This document shows, one piece after another, positions 1 through 9,862 of a DNA stretch of 11,812 nt. This stretch comes from Dokdonella_A sp014338185. GTDB taxonomy: Bacteria > Pseudomonadota > Gammaproteobacteria > Xanthomonadales > Rhodanobacteraceae. The stretch is taken from positions 1 to 11,812 of the forward strand of contig SZOS01000066.1 in NCBI GenBank assembly GCA_030263295.1, written 5' to 3'. Each line of letters starts with the position of its first letter. Positions within the stretch are counted from its first letter, which is position 1. A program made the translations under genes and the position numbers. The notes below the pieces were generated by a model. That model saw nothing but the letters and a program-made list of their open reading frames with translations. It ran no database searches and was not told the origin of the DNA.

Positions 1-227
1 TCACTTGGGCGAGGCAGGAGCCGAGCGGCCACGCACCATGGATGGTTGCCTGGATGAGGCCACGCGGGCGCTGATGCGGCGCCCTCCGGCGCCGCATGCG
101 CGTCACCTGGACGGGGCAGGAACCGGGCGGCGGCCCGGCTTCGGGGTTTGCCCGGGTGGCAGGGTCATGCAAACTGCAGGGCCGCGCCACGACCCAGCCG
201 GTTCACGGCGCATGCAAGGAGCGCTCG

Positions 228-608
228 ATGAGCACCAGCCTGTTGCTCCACCTGGCCGCGTGGCTTGCGGTCGCACTCGGCGCGGCCCACTCGCTGCTGG
301 GTGAGCGCTACATCCTCATCCGACTGTTCCGCCGGGACAACCTGCCGCAACTGTTCGGCAGTACGTGGTTCACGATCCGTACGCTGCGCTTTGCATGGCA
401 TCTGACGACGGTCGCATGGTGCGGGTTCGCCGTGCTGCTGGTCCAACTCGGCCAAGGCGCCCTCACCGCGAGCAGTGCCGCCACGGTCATCGGCTGCAGC
501 TTCCTGGCATCGGGCGTGTTGCCGCTGGTCATGACTCGCGGCAGGCATGTGGCGTGGCTGGTGCTGTTCATCATCGGCGCCATCGCACTGGCCCGCGCCG
601 CGGCCTGA
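228..608 (+). CDS. Small four-helix integral membrane protein, function unknown
   Basis: The product is 126 residues and very hydrophobic. Four likely membrane segments lie near residues 5-24, 57-76, 84-102 and 108-124. A positively charged loop (about residues 27-55, with the motif FTIRTLRFAWHLT at 48-60) joins helices 1 and 2. Histidines at 21 (GAAHSLLGER) and 58 sit at helix ends, but I cannot assign them a role. The start is chosen because AAGGAG at 216-221 lies six bases before ATG 228. The same frame stays open back to 96, but that extension has no ribosome site and a low-complexity composition. The gene stands alone, convergent with the aconitase gene. I do not recognise the family by name. 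Gene reality is well supported; function is unknown. Confidence 0.8.
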   Translation: MSTSLLLHLAAWLAVALGAAHSLLGERYILIRLFRRDNLPQLFGSTWFTIRTLRFAWHLTTVAWCGFAVLLVQLGQGALTASSAATVIGCSFLASGVLPLVMTRGRHVAWLVLFIIGAIALARAAA

Positions 609-721
609 ACCGTGCCCGCCGTGCGCGGGTGGCATGCCGACAGCCGGATCGGTCTGCATCGCGGCGTGCGTCACCGCCCATGCGCGCGCCGGTGCGCGAC
701 ACACCCGGCCATCGCCGGGCG

Positions 722-749
722 TGAAAACGGCGCGGTCGCCCGCGCCGTT
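722..749 (-). terminator. Rho-independent terminator of the aconitase gene
   Basis: A perfect 10-bp stem (AACGGCGCGG at 726-735 and CCGCGCCGTT at 740-749) encloses a four-base loop. Read on the minus strand it ends in TTTTC, and it begins 32 bases after the acnA stop codon. On the plus strand the stem is followed by GTGGTG, not a T run, so it fits the minus-strand gene much better than the convergent membrane-protein gene. That gene has only a weak 5-bp hairpin at 615-629 behind it. Confidence 0.8.
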
Positions 750-781
750 GTGGTGATGCCGGGATCGGCCGGGCCGGCCGC

Positions 782-3529
<2,748 letters not shown>

Positions 3530-3621
3530 GTGCATCTCCTGGCTGGCTTGTGCATGCTGTGACGGTCGCGACGCAGGTCGCGGGCGCGACCCGTGGGAGC
3601 GGGTCGGCAGCTGGGCCGCCA

Positions 3622-3627
3622 ATTATC
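3622..3627 (-). promoter_or_regulatory. Candidate -10 element of the acnA promoter
   Basis: On the minus strand GATAAT matches the sigma-70 -10 consensus at five of six bases, in a gap that is otherwise very GC-rich. No good TTGACA-like box lies 16-18 bp upstream (TCGCAG at 17 bp), so activation by a protein is possible. Transcription from here would give a leader of about 85 bases. That leader could fold two small hairpins: GGTCGC/GCGACC at 3576-3581/3586-3591 and ACCCG/CGGGT at 3589-3593/3600-3604, which share a few bases. Confidence 0.4.
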
Positions 3628-3652
3628 GCCCAAGCATGCGTCGACTGCGAGC

Positions 3653-3755
3653 CGCACCGCGCCGACGGTGCGTCCGCGCACCGGTCCGGCCGGCCGGTGC
3701 CAAGGGCAGGCACGTGGCCATCGCACCGGCTTGGGGTGGTACGGTGGGCGCACCG
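3653..3755. repeat. Cluster of CGCACCG / CGGTGCG heptamers between hflD and acnA
   Basis: CGCACCG occurs exactly at 3653-3659, 3677-3683, 3722-3728 and 3749-3755. Its reverse complement CGGTGCG occurs exactly at 3666-3672, with near-copies at 3695-3701 (CGGTGCC) and 3742-3748 (CGGTGGG). The orientations alternate strictly. Neighbouring arms can pair as hairpins, for example 3666-3672 with 3677-3683 around a four-base loop, or 3693-3700 with 3723-3730 around 22 bases, and several pairings exclude one another. The block lies just upstream of the candidate acnA -10 and downstream of the hflD stop. It could be a set of protein-binding sites, a folded hflD 3' end, or a diverged repeat element. I see no coding potential in this gap. 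Confidence 0.6.
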
Positions 3756-3825
3756 ATGGAGGCGGCGACCGGCGCAGGCGGTGAAGCGCGTGGCCGGGTG
3801 GGCGCGATGCGAGCCGCGCGCCGCC

Positions 3826-4452
3826 TCAGCCGTGGTCGAGCGTGCTGCGCGCGAGCAGTCCGCGCGCGAGCATCGCGTACTCGTTGCGACGGACCAGCAG
3901 GCGCAGGCGGCTGCCGCCGACCTGGCGCCACAACACCGCCGCGCGCACCGCGGCCAGCAGCAGCGTGCGGATCTGGGCGACGGTCTGGGCGTTGCCCAGG
4001 TGCTGCGGATTGCCGTGCACCATCACGCGCGGACGCAGTTGCGACAGGGTCTCCACATACAGCTCGGCCAGCCGCTGCTGCACGGCCGGATGGTCGATGC
4101 CGAAATGATCGACCTGGCGCTGCACGCGCTCGATGCCGGCACGCAGGCGAGCCGCCATCGGCTGATTGCGCATGAGCCGGCGCTGCAGGCGCAGCACGCC
4201 CAGCGTGAGACGGGTCACGGGCAGGCTGCGCGGGCTGCCATCGGTGTGCGCGATGAGCGTCTCCAGCCCCAGGCGCAGGCCGCCGATGCCGTCGAACACC
4301 GCGCCGGCGTCGGCGGCATCGATGCGGAAGATGCTGGCGATGCTGGTTCTGGCGGCCGCCGCGTCGGCGCGGCCGCTGGTGGCCAGCTCGTGCACGAGGC
4401 GGCAGCCCTGCAGCACGCCGGCGAATGCGATCACGCGGGCTTCGCGATTCAT
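3826..4452 (-). CDS. hflD: HflD homologue (high-frequency-lysogenisation protein family)
   Basis: The product is 208 residues, against 213 for E. coli HflD, and the resemblance runs end to end. Matching segments are AGVLQGCRLVHELA (11-24), GLRLGLETL (58-66), LRPRVMVHGNP (139-149) and the best conserved block AAVRAAVLWRQVGGSRLRLL (167-186). In E. coli the protein is a peripheral inner-membrane protein that binds phage lambda CII and lowers lysogenisation; its normal cellular role is unclear. ATG 4452 overlaps the mnmA stop as ATGA, and GGAG sits six to seven bases upstream, so translation is probably coupled to mnmA. In E. coli this gene is followed by purB; here a gap and acnA follow instead. 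Confidence 0.93.
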   Translation of the reverse strand: MNREARVIAFAGVLQGCRLVHELATSGRADAAAARTSIASIFRIDAADAGAVFDGIGGLRLGLETLIAHTDGSPRSLPVTRLTLGVLRLQRRLMRNQPMAARLRAGIERVQRQVDHFGIDHPAVQQRLAELYVETLSQLRPRVMVHGNPQHLGNAQTVAQIRTLLLAAVRAAVLWRQVGGSRLRLLVRRNEYAMLARGLLARSTLDHG

Positions 4453-5558
4453 GACTGGCTCCAGCCGCCAAACGGCGCGTCGCTGCGATCGATCACGCCG
4501 CCACCCAGGCAGGTGTCGCCATCGTAGAACACCACCGACTGGCCGGGTGCCACGGCGCGCTGTGGCGCGGCGAAGCTCACGATCGCAGTGTCGCCGTCGA
4601 CCTCGACCCGGCAGGGCTGTGGCGCCTGGCGGTAGCGCGTCATCGCGCTGCAGGAGAAGGCGGCCGCGGGCGCTGCGCCGTCGACCCAGCTCAATGCGCC
4701 CGCGGCCAGGCGCCGCGACTGCAGCCAATGGTTGGCGTTGCCCTGCGCCGCGTACAGCACGTTGGCCGTGACGTCCTTGCCGACCACGTACCAGGGCGCG
4801 CCATCGCCGTCGCGGCGCCCGCCGATGCCCAGTCCACCGCGCTGGCCGAGCGTGTAGTAGAACACCCCGTCGTGGGTGCCGATCTCGCCGCCGTCGGGCG
4901 CGCGGATCGGGCCGGGTTGGGCCGGGATGTATCGGGCGAGGAAGCTGCGGAAGTCACGCTCGCCGATGAAGCAGATGCCGGTCGAGTCCTTCTTGTCGTG
5001 GTTGGGCAGACCGGCCGCACGCGCGAGCTCGCGCACCTGCGGCTTGGTCAGTTCGCCCAGCGGGAAGCGCGTGGCCGCGAGCGCATCCTGGCCGAGCGCG
5101 TGCAAGAAATAGCTCTGATCCTTGGCGTGGTCGCATGCGCGCAGCAGGCGCCAGCGGCCGTCGACGCGCGCGATGCGCGCGTAGTGTCCGGTCGCGATCT
5201 GCGCCGCGCCCAGCGCCCGGGCCTCGGCGAGGAAGGTCTTGAACTTGATCTCGCGGTTGCACAGCACGTCGGGATTGGGAGTGCGGCCGCGGCGGTATTC
5301 GGCGAGGAAGTGCTCGAACACCTGGTCCCAGTACTCGGTAGCGAAGTTGCGCAGGTGCAGCCGGATGCCGAGCCTGGCGCACACCGCCACCGCGTCGCGC
5401 CGGTCCTCGTCGGCGCGACAGCCGCTCGCGTTGCGCGCGTCCTCCTCCCAGTTCTGCATGAACAGCCCCGCGATCGACACGCCCTCTCGCTGCAGCAGCA
5501 GCGCGGCGACCGCGGAATCGACACCCCCGGAAATGCCGACGATGACCTCGGCGGTCAT
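4449..5558 (-). CDS. mnmA: tRNA-specific 2-thiouridylase MnmA
   Basis: MnmA activates U34 of tRNAs for Lys, Glu and Gln with ATP and inserts sulfur, giving 2-thiouridine. The length of 369 residues is nearly that of E. coli (368). The PP-loop ATP site is SGGVDS at residues 10-15. The catalytic cysteines are C100 (in NPDVLCN) and C196 (in STGICF), equivalent to E. coli C102 and C199. TGHYAR (123-128), KDQSYFL (146-152) and the C-terminal GQSVVFYDGDTCLGGG (339-354) are also typical. ATG 5558 overlaps the upstream Nudix gene by four bases. The upstream sequence GGACGGG is only a weak ribosome site, so reinitiation after the Nudix gene is likely. The reading frame stays open upstream of 5558 but there it shadows the Nudix gene. 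Confidence 0.97.
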   Translation of the reverse strand: MTAEVIVGISGGVDSAVAALLLQREGVSIAGLFMQNWEEDARNASGCRADEDRRDAVAVCARLGIRLHLRNFATEYWDQVFEHFLAEYRRGRTPNPDVLCNREIKFKTFLAEARALGAAQIATGHYARIARVDGRWRLLRACDHAKDQSYFLHALGQDALAATRFPLGELTKPQVRELARAAGLPNHDKKDSTGICFIGERDFRSFLARYIPAQPGPIRAPDGGEIGTHDGVFYYTLGQRGGLGIGGRRDGDGAPWYVVGKDVTANVLYAAQGNANHWLQSRRLAAGALSWVDGAAPAAAFSCSAMTRYRQAPQPCRVEVDGDTAIVSFAAPQRAVAPGQSVVFYDGDTCLGGGVIDRSDAPFGGWSQS

Positions 5559-6037
5559 CGCGGCCCGTCCAGCCACTGCAGGCAATCCAGCGGCAGGCGC
5601 CGGCCGGACAGCCATTGGTCGATGGTCGCGAGCACCAGCGGGCTGCGCAGGTTCGGCGCCGCAGCGACTTCGTCGCGGCTGAGCCAGCGCGGACCGATGA
5701 TGCCGTGGTCGAGCGCGCGCGCGGGCTCGTGGCGCAGCGCGTCGGCCGCGAACGCAAAGCGCACGAAGTGCAGCGGGCCGGCGCTCCACTGCTGCACCCC
5801 GAGGAAGTGCGTGAGCGCCACCGTCCAGCCGGTCTCTTCCAGCGTCTCGCGCACCGCGGCCTGCTGCAGCGATTCGCCCGCGTCCAGGTGCCCGGCCGGT
5901 TGGTTGAGCACGCGTCGGCCGCCCACTTCCTCCTCGACCAGCAGGAAGCGGCCATCACGCACCACCACGGTGGCCACGGTCACGTGTGGCAGCCACATCG
6001 CAGCGGCGGTCGCGGGTTCGGTTGCAGTTGTGTCCAT
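5555..6037 (-). CDS. nudJ: Nudix hydrolase, NudJ-like (phosphatase acting on nucleotides or HMP pyrophosphate)
   Basis: The 160-residue product carries a complete Nudix box from G49 to W71 (G, five residues, E55, seven residues, R63-E64, then E67-E68 and G70), which binds the metal and catalyses pyrophosphate cleavage. HVTVATVV at the fold's start, NQPAGHL (45-51) and NLRSPLV (129-135) closely resemble E. coli NudJ/YmfB, which acts on nucleoside triphosphates and hydroxymethylpyrimidine pyrophosphate. E. coli NudJ is also next to mnmA. The substrate here is not shown by sequence. The start is uncertain: ATG 6037 adds 13 polar residues, while ATG 5998 begins MWLPHVTVA, matching the E. coli N-terminus. 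Neither has a clear Shine-Dalgarno. The stop overlaps mnmA by four bases. Confidence 0.88.
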   Translation of the reverse strand: MDTTATEPATAAAMWLPHVTVATVVVRDGRFLLVEEEVGGRRVLNQPAGHLDAGESLQQAAVRETLEETGWTVALTHFLGVQQWSAGPLHFVRFAFAADALRHEPARALDHGIIGPRWLSRDEVAAAPNLRSPLVLATIDQWLSGRRLPLDCLQWLDGPR

Positions 6038-6043
6038 CCGTGG

Positions 6044-6049
6044 ATTTTA
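6044..6049 (-). promoter_or_regulatory. Possible -10 element ahead of the Nudix-mnmA-hflD genes
   Basis: TAAAAT on the minus strand matches the sigma-70 -10 consensus at five of six bases and lies seven bases before ATG 6037. No convincing -35 is visible 16-18 bp upstream. If used, transcription would start at or next to that ATG, giving either a leaderless message or a short leader to the alternative start at 5998. The evidence is one hexamer, so this is tentative. Confidence 0.3.
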
Positions 6050-6077
6050 GGGCAAGCGGGCGGTCGACCACCGGCCA

Positions 6078-6548
6078 TCACAGGCCTTCGGCGTCGACGC
6101 CCACGTCCATCCAGTACCGGCGCGGGTTGGCCGGATCGAGGAATACGGTGATGGTGTCACCCACGCGCCAACGCCGGGAGGGATCGGCGCGCAGGATGTC
6201 GCTCCTGAAGGTGACCGGTCGGCCGCGCAGCTGCGCCACCGCCTTGATGCGCCACGCGCTGCGCCGGCCGCGCCGCCCGACCTTGCTCACCTGGGCCGCG
6301 AGCGGTCGCCCGTGTGCGCGCAGCCATGCCGCCCGGATCGCCTTGCGTTGGCCGAACTTCCAGTACAACGCCGCCGCCAGCGTTGCCACTCCCGCGGTGA
6401 ACAGTGCCCCGCCCACCCACACCCGCAGGCTGCCGTCGGGATCGCTGCGCATGGCCAGTGCGCCGGCCAGCAACCACAGTGCCGCGCTCAAGGCGACCAG
6501 CAGCCAGCGACCCTTGGGTGTGCTGTCGAGCGGGGGCGCGGCGGGCAT
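6078..6548 (-). CDS. Two-helix membrane protein with DUF3592-like C-terminal domain
   Basis: From ATG 6548 the product is 156 residues. Two membrane helices lie at about 14-33 and 43-62, joined by a short acidic loop (SDPDG). A basic linker and a soluble domain follow, with PVTFRSDIL and VGDTITVFLDPANPRRYW near the end. The last motif is typical of DUF3592 proteins, whose function is not established. No strong ribosome site marks the start. ATG 6593 would add 15 Ala/Pro-rich residues (171 in total), but its ATG lies inside TATGCT (6589-6594), which could itself be a -10 element. The gene ends 40 bases before the Nudix ATG on the same strand and may be cotranscribed with it. It is divergent from clpS. 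Confidence 0.78.
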   Translation of the reverse strand: MPAAPPLDSTPKGRWLLVALSAALWLLAGALAMRSDPDGSLRVWVGGALFTAGVATLAAALYWKFGQRKAIRAAWLRAHGRPLAAQVSKVGRRGRRSAWRIKAVAQLRGRPVTFRSDILRADPSRRWRVGDTITVFLDPANPRRYWMDVGVDAEGL

Positions 6549-6729
6549 GGGCTGCAGGCGGTGGCGCGGCGCCGGTGCCGCTGCCTGCAGCATACCCGCC
6601 GCGCGTGCCCGACGCTGCCTCGCGCCGCCGGCCGGACCAGGTCTGGGGCCGGGCCGCAGCGGCACCGGCGCGCTTGCGCGAGACCCTGCGCGACACCCTG
6701 TGTGGCCAAGGGCCGCGCCCGGCGCGCGC

Positions 6730-6735
6730 TATACT
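6730..6735 (+). promoter_or_regulatory. Candidate -10 element of the clpS promoter
   Basis: TATACT matches the sigma-70 -10 consensus at five of six bases within a GC-rich gap. It would start transcription near 6742, giving a leader of about 22 bases to clpS. The -35 region is poor (CCAAGG at 17-bp spacing), and I see no heat-shock sigma-32 pattern. The gap from 6549 to 6763 otherwise holds only the divergent start region of the DUF3592-like gene. Confidence 0.45.
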
Positions 6736-6763
6736 CGGGGCGGGTGTTTCGCGGTGATCGACG

Positions 6764-7093
6764 ATGGCGAACGACAAGGACCTGCAGATCGAACATAGCT
6801 TCGGACTTGCCGTGGAGACGGCCAAGCCCGAAGTGGCGCGCCCGCCGCTGTACCAGGTGGTGCTGCTCAACGACGATTTCACGCCGATGGATTTCGTGAT
6901 CGCGGTGCTGGAGACGTTCTTCAACATGGAGCGTGAGCGCGCGACCCAGGTCATGCTGCACGTGCATACGCGCGGCAAGGGCGTGTGCGGCGTGTTCACG
7001 CGCGAGGTGGCGGAAACCCGGGTCACCCAGGTCAACGAGTTCTCGCGTGCCCATCAGCATCCGCTGCTGTGCACGATGGAAAAGTCCCAATGA
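6764..7093 (+). CDS. clpS: ATP-dependent Clp protease adaptor ClpS
   Basis: ClpS binds proteins with N-end-rule destabilising N-termini and hands them to ClpA, changing ClpAP substrate choice. The product is 109 residues (E. coli 106). The N-degron pocket residues are visible as N36-D37-D38 in VVLLNDDFTPMDFV and H68 in HVHTRGK, equivalent to E. coli N34, D35, D36 and H66. VCGVFTREVAET and the C-terminal HPLLCTMEKS are also conserved. The first 25 residues are the variable, flexible arm known to engage ClpA. GGTGATC at 6753-6759, complementary to the 16S rRNA 3' end, precedes ATG 6764. clpA follows after 75 bases on the same strand. Confidence 0.97.
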   Translation: MANDKDLQIEHSFGLAVETAKPEVARPPLYQVVLLNDDFTPMDFVIAVLETFFNMERERATQVMLHVHTRGKGVCGVFTREVAETRVTQVNEFSRAHQHPLLCTMEKSQ

Positions 7094-7168
7094 GGGTCCT
7101 TGGCGCACTGGAATAGCGCGGTCGGCATCCCTATCTAGGCATGCAGCAGTTTGCGGAGACGTATCGGC

Positions 7169-9442
<2,274 letters not shown>

Positions 9443-9444
9443 CG

Positions 9445-9469
9445 CCGCATCCACGTCGGGACGTGGCGG
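9445..9469 (+). terminator. Terminator-like hairpin directly after clpA, without a T run
   Basis: CCACGT (9451-9456) and ACGTGG (9461-9466) enclose a CGGG loop. Three more pairs (CCG 9445-9447 with CGG 9467-9469) extend the stem across a three-base bulge. The hairpin starts three bases after the stop codon, but no T tract follows, so it may stabilise the 3' end rather than terminate. Confidence 0.3.
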
Positions 9470-9603
9470 TCAGGCGCAGGTACCGGACTGTCGCGCGAGA
9501 GGACAGGGCGCAGCCTGCGCCGCTGCAGCAGGCGCGCGGCGTCTGGCATGGCATTCGCGCAGTCACGGCCGCCGCGCGCGCGGGGTGCGCCCGCATCGGG
9601 CCG

Positions 9604-9620
9604 CCGGCGCCACGCGCCGG
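9604..9620 (+). terminator. Second GC-rich hairpin downstream of clpA
   Basis: CCGGCGC (9604-9610) and GCGCCGG (9614-9620) form a perfect 7-bp stem with a three-base loop (CAC). It is not followed by a T run, so intrinsic termination is uncertain. It is the strongest short stem between clpA and the protease leader. Confidence 0.25.
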
Positions 9621-9696
9621 GCGCATGCTGCATTGCCGCGTGATTTGTCGCGGGCACCCTGACATTTTGCGTCGGCTTTTGACACTGCGCGCGACA

Positions 9697-9728
9697 TGTT
9701 CGTCGATGGGCGAGTGGGACGACGAACA
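9697..9728 (+). repeat. Perfect 9-bp inverted repeat upstream of the protease gene
   Basis: TGTTCGTCG (9697-9705) and CGACGAACA (9720-9728) are perfect inverted copies separated by 14 bases, so the centres of the two arms are 23 bp apart, about two helical turns. This suits a dimeric DNA-binding protein. It could equally be an RNA hairpin if transcribed. It begins 12 bp after the TTGACA at 9679-9684, which would place it over the promoter. Confidence 0.5.
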
Positions 9729-9763
9729 CCCTTGAGCCGGGAGAGGGCTTCCGGTTCGACAGG

Positions 9764-9795
9764 ATGTCCGAGGTGAGGAGAGACACCTCGGATAT
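9764..9795 (+). promoter_or_regulatory. 12-bp leader hairpin with a purine loop ahead of the protease gene
   Basis: ATGTCCGAGGTG (9764-9775) pairs with CACCTCGGATAT (9784-9795), with one G-T wobble, around the loop AGGAGAGA (9776-9783). The loop contains AGGAG, a ribosome-site-like sequence, but no start codon follows it at a useful distance. The hairpin lies about 58 bases before the real ribosome site. It is not followed by T residues, so it is unlikely to be a terminator; mRNA stabilisation or regulation of the leader is more plausible. Confidence 0.5.
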
Positions 9796-9862
9796 ACGCA
9801 CTGGATACGTGCACATGCCGCCTTGCGCGGCGTTCCGTTCCGAATCAACGTCTGGGGAGAAC

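Larger units (their letters stand above)
9443..9862. other. 420-bp intergenic region between clpA and the secreted protease gene
   Basis: I see no convincing gene here: the open frames are short, arginine-rich and lack ribosome sites. The first half is GC-rich and holds terminator-like hairpins for clpA. The second half is less GC-rich and probably contains the protease promoter and leader. TTGACA at 9679-9684 is a perfect -35 hexamer, but nothing resembling a -10 lies 16-18 bp downstream (GTCGAT at 17). Two strong inverted repeats follow at 9697-9728 and 9764-9795. A ribosome site, GGGGAG, lies at 9854-9859 just before the protease ATG. Confidence 0.6.

Noticed and set aside
1..105. Possible minus-strand gene tail, since the window opens with TCA (a reverse stop)
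   Set aside because: The minus-strand frame ending there is closed by another stop at 103-105, so it is only 34 codons with no recognisable content.
123..138. 6-bp hairpin CCGGGC/GCCCGG before the first gene, considered as a terminator
   Set aside because: There is no T run on either strand and no upstream gene is visible in the window; short GC palindromes are common at this composition.
9544..9558. Sigma-54-like pattern TGGCAT-N5-TCGC downstream of clpA
   Set aside because: The GG and GC spacing is right, but two consensus bases are wrong and it lies about 300 bp before the next gene; one such match in GC-rich DNA is not persuasive.
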